Shown: piece after piece, positions 26,267 to 34,135 of the stretch
Position numbering within the stretch: the first letter of the stretch is position 1
Layout of the letters: each line of letters starts with the position of its first letter
NCBI RefSeq assembly: GCF_021739485.1
Contig: NZ_JAJFNK010000001.1
Span: 310,001-374,000 of the forward strand
Length of the DNA: 64,000 nucleotides
Direction of reading: 5' to 3'
Source: Alicyclobacillus tolerans
GTDB lineage: Bacteria > Bacillota > Bacilli > Alicyclobacillales > Alicyclobacillaceae
Program-made: the position numbers and the translations under genes
The notes under the pieces: generated by a model
The model's database searches: none
The model's input: the letters and a program-made list of their open reading frames with translations, nothing else
What the model was told of the DNA's origin: nothing

Positions 26267-26761
26267 TTACGCCCGACGTGCATCTGCTGCTGCGAACGAT
26301 TCGTAACGTCCGTGGTAGTACAACAACGGTAGCTTACTGTCGTCCACATCGGCGCTTTCAACTTGACCGATATAAACACAGTGGTCTCCAGCTTCAACTT
26401 CCTGAACTAGAGTGCACTCGACGTAGCCTAAGGCGTGGTCAAGGATGGGTGCCCCCATGGGACTTGCGTGGTAAGGGATGGATTGAAATTTGTCGTCGGT
26501 TCGGCTGGCAAATTGATTGGAAACTGCGATTTGATCACTTGCTAAGAAATTCACGGCAAACACCTTGGTTTCCCGGAGCAAGTCCAGCGCGTTCGAGTCT
26601 TTGTTGATGCAAACTAAAATGAGAGGTGGCTCTAAGGAAACGGAAGAAAATGCCGAGACCGTTAAGCCGGTCTTGCGCACATCACTGGCCATGGTCACAA
26701 CAGTTACCCCGCTTGCAAAGTGGCCGAGTGCTTTTCGGAACGTATCGGGTTGGACGGGCAT
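26267..26761 (-). CDS. Flavin reductase family protein (FMN-binding split barrel)
   Basis: A 164-residue protein of the HpaC/flavin reductase-like family. It has the typical FASGVTVVT at about residues 15-23, LTVSAFSSVSLEPPLILVCI (FMN-phosphate contact and substrate loop), FAVNFLA and a C-terminal YYHGRYESF. Members reduce FMN or FAD with NAD(P)H, usually feeding a partner monooxygenase. No monooxygenase is adjacent, so the partner is unknown. GGAGAGGAG lies about seven bases before ATG 26759-26761. It appears to be a single-gene unit. Confidence 0.88.
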   Translation of the reverse strand: MPVQPDTFRKALGHFASGVTVVTMASDVRKTGLTVSAFSSVSLEPPLILVCINKDSNALDLLRETKVFAVNFLASDQIAVSNQFASRTDDKFQSIPYHASPMGAPILDHALGYVECTLVQEVEAGDHCVYIGQVESADVDDSKLPLLYYHGRYESFAAADARRA

Positions 26762-27055
26762 CGTAGGTCTCCTCTCCTGCAGCGCCCTTTTGAAGGCTGA
26801 TGCACCTTTTCTGTAGATTGCATGGTTTAGGTTCCATGGTTATTGTAGCAGACGCAGCTTGGGCAACAAAAGTTTTCTGAGACAAACGTGCTTTTTCACA
26901 TGTCGAAATGGAGAGTTTGGGCTGCTTCAAAAGGCGACATATTCCTGCAACTCGCTCAATCGATCCGGATTGTATGTCCTAGTCTATGAAGACTATGAAA
27001 ATACTATTGAAGTCGTTCAAAGTGTACAGCTATAATAGATCCAGTGCGAAGAGAC

Positions 27056-27241
27056 TACTCCGAACTCTAGCACGGAGACGGGGGAAATGATTTATTCGGG
27101 GCGAATCCGCTGTGCCGAAAACCAGAGAATTTTGACGAATTCGGTTGTTTTCGGCCGTGACGAACGCTTTGCGTTCGACACAAATCGTGCGGTAGGGATA
27201 AAGCCACATCCCAAGCCCGGCAACTAACCTCGTAGGAGCTA
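27056..27241 (+). ncRNA. ydaO/yuaA-type cyclic di-AMP riboswitch
   Basis: The leader contains the class's conserved blocks in order: GGGGGAAATGATTTATTC, GGGGCGAATCCGC (27098-27110), AGGGATAAAGCC (27194-27205) and the strongly conserved end CCCGGCAACTAACCTCGTAGG (27217-27237). It precedes a LysM-NlpC/P60 wall hydrolase, the most typical target of this class. In known examples c-di-AMP binding turns the gene off. Exact 5' and 3' limits are estimated. No clear U-run terminator lies between aptamer and RBS, so control may be at translation. Confidence 0.92.
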
Positions 27242-27255
27242 AAGGGGCTTATCTA

Positions 27256-28143
27256 GTGGATTTGACTTGGAAGAAGTGGACTGCATTTTCTGTGGCGTCT
27301 CTCTTTCTGCCGAGCGCCATGTACTTGAGCTTTGCCGGACACGTTCAGCCATCGCCTGTACAAGGGGCAATACGCCCTGCAAGCAGTGGTGTTCCGACGA
27401 CATCGCCTCTGATGTCTGCGTCCAGTCAAAGCAAAGTAACTCTGCTAGGGTTTAACCACAGTGTCAGTGCATCACAGGATGCGGCCTCCCTCAAACCCGC
27501 CAATCCTGCCTCCCGAATGAGGACACCACGCACCACCCCAGTAAGAAACTCCAGCCACGTGTCAGCACCCGAATACATAACTGTACAGGCTGGGAACACG
27601 TTATGGGGGCTTGCACGGGCCCATGGCGTCACGGTGAATGACCTGCTAAACTGGAACCATCTCTCCCAAAGCAGCCTGCTTCACATTGGGCAACGCCTTG
27701 TCGTCAGTGTTGGCCATGCTTCGTTCTCCCGTCCACTAAGCGGGCGGTCGGAGTCGGCTCCGGCAAGCATGTCGACGGCGCTGCGCGGTGCAGAGATCGC
27801 TCGTTACGCAGAACAACTTGTCGGGGTGCCCTATCGATGGGGAGGGGAGTCGACCTCCGGATTTGATTGTTCCGGCCTCGTGCAGTTTTCGTTTGGTCAT
27901 TTTGGCGTATACCTTGGAAGGACCAGTTATACGCAGTTTAATTCGGGTAGCGGTGTGAGTGAAGGGGCTTTGCAGCCAGGAGATTTGGTGTTCTTTGACA
28001 CGGACGGCGCAGGAGCATCGCACGTAGGAATCTACGTCGGCGGTTATCGGTTTGTTAACGCTGCGGGGTCGCACGTGCAAGTCGATTCCCTGTACAATGG
28101 GTATTGGGCTTCACACTACATCGGTGCGCGCAGGGTGGTTTAA
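27256..28143 (+). CDS. LysM and NlpC/P60 cell-wall endopeptidase
   Basis: A 295-residue exported peptidoglycan hydrolase. An N-terminal hydrophobic signal region (about 8-28) is followed by a Ser/Pro-rich linker, one LysM repeat (about 107-150, YITVQAGNTLWGLARAHG to IGQRLVV), a second linker and an NlpC/P60 domain (about 178-295). The catalytic Cys205 is in FDCSGLVQ, His256 in SHVGIYVG and the third polar residue is probably His273. Such enzymes cut D-Glu to meso-DAP bonds of stem peptides. GTG 27256 follows AAAGGGG. The gene lies under a c-di-AMP riboswitch and ends with a textbook terminator. Confidence 0.94.
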   Translation: MDLTWKKWTAFSVASLFLPSAMYLSFAGHVQPSPVQGAIRPASSGVPTTSPLMSASSQSKVTLLGFNHSVSASQDAASLKPANPASRMRTPRTTPVRNSSHVSAPEYITVQAGNTLWGLARAHGVTVNDLLNWNHLSQSSLLHIGQRLVVSVGHASFSRPLSGRSESAPASMSTALRGAEIARYAEQLVGVPYRWGGESTSGFDCSGLVQFSFGHFGVYLGRTSYTQFNSGSGVSEGALQPGDLVFFDTDGAGASHVGIYVGGYRFVNAAGSHVQVDSLYNGYWASHYIGARRVV

Positions 28144-28160
28144 ACCGGCAGAAAGAGGCA

Positions 28161-28185
28161 AAGGCACCTTCGGGTGCCTTTTTTC
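28161..28185 (+). terminator. Intrinsic terminator of the NlpC/P60 gene
   Basis: AAGGCACC (28161-28168), TTCG loop, GGTGCCTT (28173-28180), then a T-run. Confidence 0.95.
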
Positions 28186-28289
28186 TTCACAGGGCACGGC
28201 AGCGGCAGGTATCAGACGACCAACGAGTGCTGAAGTGCATGATTTCGCTTTCATATCCGGTGTAAATAAAACGTTGGGAGGTATTGCAC

Positions 28290-29264
28290 TTGGAAAATCG
28301 AGTATGCCGGTTGCTTGGGTGTAAGTATCCAGTGATCGAGGGAGGCTTGGCCTATGTTGGAAACGGGTTGCTCGCGGCAGCCGTTTCAGAAGCCGGCGGC
28401 TTTGGACAGGTGGGTTCCGGCGGCCGCACAGCCGAAGATTTTGATCGCCAAATTCAACTTGCCATCCAACATACGAACGCTCCATTTGGAGTAAATATTC
28501 CAATTAGCGAACATCGCGATCCCAAAGACTATTTCGAAGTTGTCAAAAAACACGCCGCGTCGATTCGAGCAGTCAGTCTATCAGCCGGAAATCCGAGGCC
28601 GTTGATAGGCCCATTAAAGGAAGCCGGCATGATTGTCATGACACTGGCTTCTACTCCGGAGCAGGCGCGAAAAGCCGAGGCAGCGGGTGCCGACCTTGTG
28701 ATTTGCGAAGGAACCGAAGCGGGAGGTCACAATGGACCCGCGGAGTTGACAACCATGGTGTTGATCCCCTTGGTTTCGGATGTTGTGTCCATTCCGATTG
28801 TGGCTGCCGGCGGCATTGCCGATGGGCGGACTGCAGCCGCTGCATTTTGTTTGGGAGCGGAAGGCGTTCAAATGGGCACGCGGTTTGTCGCCACCGAAGA
28901 GTGCCAGGCCCACAACCATTATAAACGCGCACTTGTGGATGCCCGGGCTGAGGACTCGGTTGTGATGGAGCGGTCATTGGGACACGTTACCCGGGTGCTG
29001 CGGTCGCCGTTTGTGGAGCAAATTTGGGAACAAGAACGTCAAACGCCTGGCGACATCGAGACACTGCTGCCCATGATTTCCGGAAAGCGCAACGCGCAGG
29101 CTGCTCTCGAGGGAGACCTTGACCACGGCTGGTTAAACTGTGGTCAAAGTACGGGATTCGTTCAAGATGTCCAACCCGCCGGAGTTGTCCTTCGGAAAGT
29201 CGTCCAAGAGACGGCTTCGCGCCTTCAGGAAATCGACTTGAGATGCCGCTCGTGGCTTCAGTAG
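28290..29264 (+). CDS. Nitronate monooxygenase / FabK-like FMN enzyme
   Basis: A TIM-barrel FMN protein of about 324 residues. It opens with the family's P-V-I-E-G-G-L and SEAGGFGQVGSG, has GVNIPI, then EGTEAGGHNG with the conserved His, and IPIVAAGGIADGRTAAAAFCLGAEGVQMGTRF, the FMN-phosphate site. Two annotations share these motifs: nitronate monooxygenase and enoyl-ACP reductase FabK. No fab genes are near, so I favour the nitronate monooxygenase-like group without certainty. TTG 28290 is chosen because GGGAGGT lies seven bases upstream; TTG 28284 is too close to it. Confidence 0.85.
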   Translation: MENRVCRLLGCKYPVIEGGLAYVGNGLLAAAVSEAGGFGQVGSGGRTAEDFDRQIQLAIQHTNAPFGVNIPISEHRDPKDYFEVVKKHAASIRAVSLSAGNPRPLIGPLKEAGMIVMTLASTPEQARKAEAAGADLVICEGTEAGGHNGPAELTTMVLIPLVSDVVSIPIVAAGGIADGRTAAAAFCLGAEGVQMGTRFVATEECQAHNHYKRALVDARAEDSVVMERSLGHVTRVLRSPFVEQIWEQERQTPGDIETLLPMISGKRNAQAALEGDLDHGWLNCGQSTGFVQDVQPAGVVLRKVVQETASRLQEIDLRCRSWLQ

Positions 29265-29420
29265 CACCTCGGCCAACCGAGGCTGACTTTAGGCCGGAGA
29301 CTGTGCATTCAGCCCTCGGCCGAGTAATGAACAAGATGTGCGTTATGGGTGACCGGGGACTGTTGCGTTCGGAGTCGGAGGGAGTGAGTGGCATCCTTAC
29401 ACAGTACACACAACGCCAAA

Positions 29421-29464
29421 GGGGCTGTCTCTTCCGCCTATTTTCCGGCTTTGGAGAGAGCCCC
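29421..29464. terminator. Hairpin between convergent transcription units
   Basis: GGGGCT-G-TCTC (29421-29431) pairs with GAGA-G-AGCCCC (29454-29464), with one mismatch. No U-run on the plus strand. It separates the nitronate monooxygenase-like gene from the minus-strand unit beginning with the small ORF at 29559. Confidence 0.5.
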
Positions 29465-29558
29465 CATGAACTCACGATCTGAATGTTTCCGCGAAAGGCG
29501 TTGCCGGGCTAAATAATTGCCGGCCTAAAAGAGCGGAATGAGTACCGACAAAGACCAT

Positions 29559-29696
29559 TTATGCCAAAGCATATACAGAGAGATACCCAATAGTCCCGAT
29601 GACCAACAAAACGGAGAATGTGACGGTGACGCGTTCCACAATTCGCCAAACGCGCGTAAACGATACAATTGGATTGGCGTTTTTGTCTCGTTGCAT
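29559..29696 (-). CDS. Small single-pass membrane protein, 45 residues
   Basis: ATG 29694-29696 is preceded on the minus strand by a good ribosome binding site (TGAGGTGG, about nine bases upstream) and runs 45 codons to TAA 29559. The protein has a polar, basic first half (MQRDKNANPIVSFTRVWRIVERV) and a hydrophobic helix (about residues 24-44, with FSVLLVIGTIGYLSVYALA). I recognise no family. It lies 180 bp downstream of phoU on the same strand and could be in the pstB-phoU transcript or have its own promoter. Evidence is the RBS plus the membrane-protein-like composition. Confidence 0.6.
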   Translation of the reverse strand: MQRDKNANPIVSFTRVWRIVERVTVTFSVLLVIGTIGYLSVYALA

Positions 29697-29877
29697 CTGA
29701 ATAACCACCTCAGAGATTAAAAAAGTTTCAAGATAAGTTTATCATTTAAGAAAGCCGGTGGGTGGTTCACATTTTATGAGTTTGTGAAGGATGTGTCACG
29801 AATTGCTGAGTTCCGGGACATGTCTCTGCGACTTGGTTTCTCAACTTGGTTTTTGGAACTGAGCCTCATACCTCGGT

Positions 29878-30534
29878 TCAGTTTAAATCCGATCGTTCTC
29901 CCGAAATAATGTAAATCACGCCTTCTCCGATATTGGTGGCGTGGTCGCCGATGCGTTCCAGATAGCGGCCGACAAAAGCCAGTGTCATGGCCTGAGAAGT
30001 CACCTCTGGGTTTTCTTTGCTGAGAGTAAACAACTCTTCTACGATGCGGCGGTAGATATGGTCGACTTCGTCGTCCGCCTTTGCCAGGCTGTGCGCCAAA
30101 TCGATGTTGTTTTCTACGTATGCGTTGAGCGCATCAGAAATCATTTGATCGATGATTTCGGCCATTTTTGGAATGTCAATCAGCGGCTTGATGAGTTTTT
30201 GACCTTCCATGCGTATCGCAGACTTCGCGATGTCCACTGCGAGGTCGCCCATGCGCTCCAAGTCAGCAGAAATGCGCATTCCCGCCACAATCTTGCGAAG
30301 GTCTGTGGCTACAGGCTGTTGTGTGGCAATGAGGCGGATACACAAGTCTTCAATGTCGTGCTCTTGCCGGTTCACCATCCGATCCTGTTCAACGACTTCC
30401 TTCGCCTTGACAACATCAAGCACCTTCAACGCGTTAATGGACTTGCGAACGGCCTCTTGGATGTCTCCGCCCATGTGAAGGAGTTTTAGTTTGAGTTCCT
30501 TGAGTGCAATTTCGAATCCTTGGCGCTGTTGCAC
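29878..30534 (-). CDS. phoU: Phosphate-signalling regulator PhoU
   Basis: A 218-residue all-helical protein made of two PhoU repeats, each with a metal-binding E/D-rich helix: ERMGDLAVDIAK in the first and ERIGDHATNIGE in the second. PhoU links the Pst transporter to the PhoR kinase and damps Pho signalling or phosphate uptake when phosphate is plentiful. ATG 30540 is only two bases from GGAGG, so I prefer GTG 30532-30534, eight bases from it. pstB lies 45 bp upstream, in the same unit. No U-rich hairpin was found directly after it. Confidence 0.95.
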   Translation of the reverse strand: MQQRQGFEIALKELKLKLLHMGGDIQEAVRKSINALKVLDVVKAKEVVEQDRMVNRQEHDIEDLCIRLIATQQPVATDLRKIVAGMRISADLERMGDLAVDIAKSAIRMEGQKLIKPLIDIPKMAEIIDQMISDALNAYVENNIDLAHSLAKADDEVDHIYRRIVEELFTLSKENPEVTSQAMTLAFVGRYLERIGDHATNIGEGVIYIISGERSDLN

Positions 30535-30579
30535 GGGCATAACCTCCTCGGTTGGGACCGACCTTGAACCTGAATGACA

Positions 30580-31332
30580 TCATCCAAAGCGGCCGGTGAT
30601 GTAGTCCTCGGTTCGCTTGTCGTCGGGTTTTGTAAATATTTTGGTCGTATCTCCGAATTCAATCAGTTCGCCGTTCAGAAAAAAGGCAGTCTTGTCCGCG
30701 ACGCGAGCGGCTTGTTGCATATTATGCGTTACGATCACGATGGTGTACGACGACTTGAGTTGCTCCACCAATTCCTCAACGCGCATGGTCGAGATGGGAT
30801 CGAGCGCTGACGCGGGTTCATCCATCAGCAGGACCTCGGGTTCTACTGCCAAAGCGCGGGCAATGCACAAGCGCTGTTGTTGTCCTCCGGACAGCGCCGT
30901 TGCTGGTTTGTTCAACCGGTCCTTGACCTCATTCCAGAGGGCGGACATCTGCAGGCTTTTTTCTACGCGTTCCCTCAGTTCAGACTTGTTGCGGATACCG
31001 CCAAGTTTCAATCCAATTGCGACGTTATCGAAAATCGTCATGGTCGGAAACGGATTTGGCTTTTGAAAGACCATACCTACGATGCGGCGGACATCCACCG
31101 GATCGAGAGAGTAAAGGTCTTCATCTCCAAGTTTGACGGACCCTTTGACTTTAGCGTTCGGGATAGTCTCGTGCATACGGTTAAGGCAGCGAATAAATGT
31201 CGACTTACCACAGCCCGAAGGGCCGATGATTGCTGTAGCCATGTTGGCGTCTAGATTCATATTGATACCTTTTAAAGTTAATTGATCTCCATAAAAAGCT
31301 TGTAAATCACTTACAGTGATGGACTTACCCAC
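30580..31332 (-). CDS. pstB: Phosphate ABC transporter ATPase PstB
   Basis: A 250-residue ATPase that powers the PstSCA importer. Walker [10 protein letters not shown] (residues 37-45), Q-loop [12 protein letters not shown], signature ALSGGQQQR, Walker [12 protein letters not shown] and the switch His in VTHNM are all present. The FQKPNPFP segment is typical of PstB. GTG 31330-31332 is preferred; a TTG at 31350 would add six residues. It is encoded with phoU, 9 kb from and opposite to pstSCA, with its own Pho-box array upstream. Confidence 0.95.
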   Translation of the reverse strand: MGKSITVSDLQAFYGDQLTLKGINMNLDANMATAIIGPSGCGKSTFIRCLNRMHETIPNAKVKGSVKLGDEDLYSLDPVDVRRIVGMVFQKPNPFPTMTIFDNVAIGLKLGGIRNKSELRERVEKSLQMSALWNEVKDRLNKPATALSGGQQQRLCIARALAVEPEVLLMDEPASALDPISTMRVEELVEQLKSSYTIVIVTHNMQQAARVADKTAFFLNGELIEFGDTTKIFTKPDDKRTEDYITGRFG

Positions 31333-31501
31333 CCTGACACCCCGTTCCAAGATTGCAGTGAAATGGCTCGATTACCCGACGGCAAACGATGATCACATTA
31401 TGAAATACACAGCGTGCTTGTACAAGTTTTTTGATGATTCCTGTTTCGCTGCCGTGACTCCCTGACGCACGGGAGCCGGTTTGAGAGGCAATGCTGTTGA
31501 G

Positions 31502-31568
31502 ATTATCCCGCACAATAATAGGCGAAATGTGTTAAGGAATGGTTCGGTTTACGTGAAGATATTGTAAA
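31502..31568 (-). promoter_or_regulatory. Pho-box array and promoter of pstB-phoU
   Basis: Read on the minus strand: TTTACA (31568-31563), TTCACG, CGAACC and TTAACA (31535-31530), all at exact 11-bp period. A GATAAT -10 candidate follows at 31507-31502. The two outer repeats match the Pho box best. The layout parallels that of pstS, implying joint control of the split system. The transcript would carry a leader of about 165 nt with no recognised structure. Confidence 0.7.
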
Positions 31569-31697
31569 CATTCGGCTCCCAAAACGCATGTTGCACTTTT
31601 GTAAAAGCGGATGCCTTTTGGTTTCGCAGGAAACCCTAAGTACGGCGTATGTGAGGAGGTACACAACAGGACAGCCGTTTAGGGGGGAACGCTTCAG

Positions 31698-32054
31698 GTG
31701 CAAGAACACAGAGAAATTGCGGAGATGGCTGAAGGCCCTGCCAGGGTCTCCGGTCAAATCGTTCACTTTAAGTTAGTCAAGTTTGTCGAGATGAACCGGG
31801 ACCATCGGGAAGTCGAGGAAAACCCGGACCTTGGATATTTGGTTTTTAACGATTTCTGTCGCGAATTTGGCCGCCGCGCTTTTGTGGACTCCGACTCGTA
31901 CACGTTTGAATCCGACGTCATTGACCACATTGAAGCGCATCATCCCAACCTGATGCCCTTTGTATTGCAAACGAAAGGTCTTTACATTGACGGGAGTTGG
32001 GTGGAAATTGAAGGCGACCGGAATACTGGGGGAGAGGCACCGGTCGTTCATTGA
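31698..32054 (+). CDS. Hypothetical protein, 118 residues
   Basis: GTG 31698 follows AGGGGGGAA at suitable distance and opens a 118-codon frame. The product is acidic, soluble-looking and without Cys. It contains GYLVFNDFCREFGRRAF, an IDHIEAHHPNLMPF helix and a short beta-hairpin-like end GLYIDGSWVEIEG. I recognise no family. Codon usage in this frame (third-position GC) looks coding, and the divergent position relative to pstB suggests its own promoter, which could overlap the pstB Pho array on the opposite strand. Function unknown. Confidence 0.6.
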   Translation: MQEHREIAEMAEGPARVSGQIVHFKLVKFVEMNRDHREVEENPDLGYLVFNDFCREFGRRAFVDSDSYTFESDVIDHIEAHHPNLMPFVLQTKGLYIDGSWVEIEGDRNTGGEAPVVH

Positions 32055-32153
32055 TGTTTCTAACAAGAGTCCGGATGTTGATGGACGCCATTCAGAGGTT
32101 GACGGATGTCAATCGGAGAAGGGTCAGCGTTCATCCGGGCCTTAAGTAAAAAA

Positions 32154-32183
32154 GCCGGGCGTGAAGGCCTGCTCCAGCCCGGC
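32154..32183 (-). terminator. Terminator of the small repeat-domain gene
   Basis: GCCGGGC (32154-32160) pairs with GCCCGGC (32177-32183). On the minus strand it is followed by TTTTTTACTT, in the right place for the gene at 32196. Confidence 0.85.
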
Positions 32184-32195
32184 ATTGCGTAAATG

Positions 32196-32384
32196 TCAAC
32201 TCATTGTGGGTGAAGCGAGTCCTGTCTCTTTCAGCGCGTGTTCCCAACTCGGGTAGTAATACAATGCGTGTTGCATCAGTGCGGGGTGCGCTTGCTTCAC
32301 CTTCTTTTTGTTCATGGGGTGACCTTGTTCGTGGAGTTCGCGAATGTGGTCGATCACGTCCTGAGCACTCATTTCCAGTTGCAT
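32196..32384 (-). CDS. Small protein resembling a homing-endonuclease-associated repeat
   Basis: A 62-residue protein: a helical N-terminus (SAQDVIDHIRELHEQGHP) with NKKKVKQAHPALMQHALYYYPSWEHALKETGL. The pattern His-Pro-x-L ... Y-x-P/G-S-W-E-x-A-L-x-x-x-G is that of the short helical repeat found in HNH homing endonucleases and in small stand-alone Bacillus proteins, presumed to bind DNA. No nuclease domain is present. AGGGAGTG lies six bases before ATG 32382-32384, and a clear terminator follows. The role is unknown. Confidence 0.7.
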   Translation of the reverse strand: MQLEMSAQDVIDHIRELHEQGHPMNKKKVKQAHPALMQHALYYYPSWEHALKETGLASPTMS

Positions 32385-32533
32385 AATATCACTCCCTTGT
32401 TTGATAGTGGTAATCTTGAAACTTAGTACCTATGATTTCCGAACGCGAAATGGAATATTCGGCAAACTTAGGCTTGACCCAAATCCGCCTAAAATCGATC
32501 CATCGTGACAAACCATCGTGACAAAACCGCACA

Positions 32534-32575
32534 CAAAAAAAGCGACCCGCTCGCGGAACCGCTTGACAGTCGCTT
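32534..32575 (-). terminator. Terminator of the tRNA-Leu pair
   Basis: On the minus strand AGCGAC (32574-32569) pairs with GTCGCT (32546-32541), followed by a run of T. It lies about 75 bp past the 3' end of the distal tRNA. Confidence 0.8.
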
Positions 32576-32649
32576 CAACCATTCAACTCAAAACCCATTA
32601 CAAAAAGCCGATTTGCAAACACTGACCTGCTCATCCCAAGGTACTAATT

Positions 32650-32736
32650 TGGTGCGGTCGAAAGGACTTGAACCTTCACGAGGTTGCCCCCACAAGAACC
32701 TGAATCTTGCGCGTCTGCCAATTCCGCCACGACCGC
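32650..32736 (-). tRNA. tRNA-Leu (anticodon CAG), distal copy
   Basis: The cloverleaf reads on the minus strand with acceptor stem GCGGTCG/CGACCGC, D-arm GGCGGAATTGGCAGACGC, anticodon stem CAAGA/TCTTG around TTCAGGT (anticodon CAG), a class II long variable arm and an encoded ACCA end. Length is 87 nt. Confidence 0.95.
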
Positions 32737-32788
32737 ATGAATGGGACTTGTACCGTATTGGGATGTTTGAATAAAAGCGTCGCAAATT

Positions 32789-32875
32789 TGGTGCGGTCGA
32801 GAGGACTTGAACCTCCACGAGCTTGCGCCCACAAGAACCTGAATCTTGCGCGTCTGCCAATTCCGCCACGACCGC
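32789..32875 (-). tRNA. tRNA-Leu (anticodon CAG), proximal copy
   Basis: Same structure and anticodon as the neighbouring copy, encoded ACCA, 87 nt. It differs only in a few bases of the variable arm and T-stem that mostly keep pairing, so both copies look functional. They share one promoter and terminator. Confidence 0.95.
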
Positions 32876-32898
32876 ATGTTTTTGCGGCGACAAAAAGC

Positions 32899-32927
32899 AT
32901 TATATCAGCCTGACTTCGTTTGTGCAA
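32899..32927 (-). promoter_or_regulatory. Promoter of the tRNA-Leu pair
   Basis: Minus strand -35 TTGCAC (32927-32922), 17-bp spacer, perfect -10 TATAAT (32904-32899), about 24 bp upstream of the mature tRNA 5' end. Confidence 0.85.
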
Positions 32928-32928
32928 C

Positions 32929-33056
32929 TGAAATCTTTGACTTACTGTCACTCTGTCGTTTGAAACCGTTGACTTACTGCAACTCTGTCAATTGGAACCG
33001 TTGACTCAGTGCGACTTTGTGCATTGAAATGTTTGAGTCGTTGCGACTCTGGCGAT
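32929..33056. repeat. 32-bp degenerate tandem repeat, four units
   Basis: Units begin at 32929, 32961, 32993 and 33025. Each starts TGAAA or TGGAA, carries TTGACT (or TTGAGT) at about position 9-15 and a CTCTGT-like block near position 23. The array abuts the tRNA promoter on one side and the dapF leader on the other. It may be a minisatellite or a set of protein-binding sites. No gene is seen between 32876 and 33227. Confidence 0.85.
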
Positions 33057-33227
33057 GCTGGCCTTGTTTTCACGATGGTTTTGTTTCGATGCCTTTATTT
33101 CCATGCTTTTGTTTCCATGGTATAGTTCGAAATAGTTGCACACCAACGGTTGGAATTGCTGGTGAAGGCGCTGGTGCAAAACGAAAAATGGCCGTGGACA
33201 GGAAATGTCAGGGGGTCTGGTGTATTC

Positions 33228-34100
33228 GTGGAAATCGTCAAAATGCACGCACTCGGCAACAATTATATCTACGTGAGCCTCTTTACCGAACGCATCGAGG
33301 AAAGCGATCTCCCGAAACTAGCGGTTGCGGTAAGCGACATACGAAAGGGCGTCGGTTCGGACGGCCTCATTTTGATTGGGCCGTCCGAGAACCCGGCTGA
33401 AGCGGATGTCCAAATGCGGATTTTTAACGCGGACGGATCGGAAGCTGAAACCTGTGGGAATGGACTGCGCTGCGTCGCCAAGTACGCCTACGAACGCGGC
33501 TATGTGCCGAATCCAGAGTTTCGCATTGAGACGAAAGCCGGGATTGTAAAGGCCTTGGTCCATGTCGAAGCAGGCAACCACGTCAACCGGGTCACCATCG
33601 ACATGGGTCCTCCAGCCATTGGTGCATCGGCTGTGGGAGCTTTGTCGAGCGAACTCGTCGGCAGCAACGTGGTTCAGGGCAAAGACGATGCGGTCATCGA
33701 AGTGGGGAATACGGCTGTTTTAGGAACGTTGGTTTCTATGGGAAACCCTCATTTCGTCAGCTTTGTGGACGATGCGGCTGCGGTGGACGTTGCCTCAATC
33801 GGGCCAGTCATTGAAAAACACCCGTTGTTTCCCAATCGTATCAACGTCGAATTTGTGACTCCGAAGACGCGCCAGGAATTGGACTTTCGGGTGTGGGAGC
33901 GCGGTTCGGGAATTACGTTTGCCTGTGGTACAGGAGCGTGCGCCAGTGTTGTCGCGGGAATTCACAAAGGGGTACTGGACCAACGCGTTACGGTGCACCT
34001 GCTGGGCGGGGATTTGGACATTGAAATGAAGGACGGAAGGGTTTTGATGACCGGGGAAGCGGTCCACGTGTTTCGGGGCGAATATGCATGGCCCCGGTAA
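33228..34100 (+). CDS. dapF: Diaminopimelate epimerase
   Basis: A 290-residue cofactor-independent epimerase turning LL-DAP into meso-DAP for peptidoglycan and lysine. Both catalytic cysteines are present: Cys76 in AETCGNGLRC and Cys233 in FACGTGACAS. The start region KMHALGNNYIYV matches the family's KMHGLGND. GTG 33228 gives the family length. The open frame extends upstream to 33150 but has no DapF-like sequence. The RBS before 33228 is weak (a G-run 13 bases upstream), so expression may be low or the start slightly different. Confidence 0.93.
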   Translation: MEIVKMHALGNNYIYVSLFTERIEESDLPKLAVAVSDIRKGVGSDGLILIGPSENPAEADVQMRIFNADGSEAETCGNGLRCVAKYAYERGYVPNPEFRIETKAGIVKALVHVEAGNHVNRVTIDMGPPAIGASAVGALSSELVGSNVVQGKDDAVIEVGNTAVLGTLVSMGNPHFVSFVDDAAAVDVASIGPVIEKHPLFPNRINVEFVTPKTRQELDFRVWERGSGITFACGTGACASVVAGIHKGVLDQRVTVHLLGGDLDIEMKDGRVLMTGEAVHVFRGEYAWPR

Positions 34101-34135
34101 CGCGGGGCCGTGCAACGGCCCATGCATGGTGCTCG

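Noticed and set aside
26042..26607. Plus-strand proteins across the 19-bp repeat
   Set aside because: The period of 19 shifts frame each unit, there is no RBS, and the frame overlaps the flavin reductase gene antisense.
32929..33056. CRISPR array
   Set aside because: The four 32-bp units are contiguous and diverged, with no unique spacers and no cas genes nearby.
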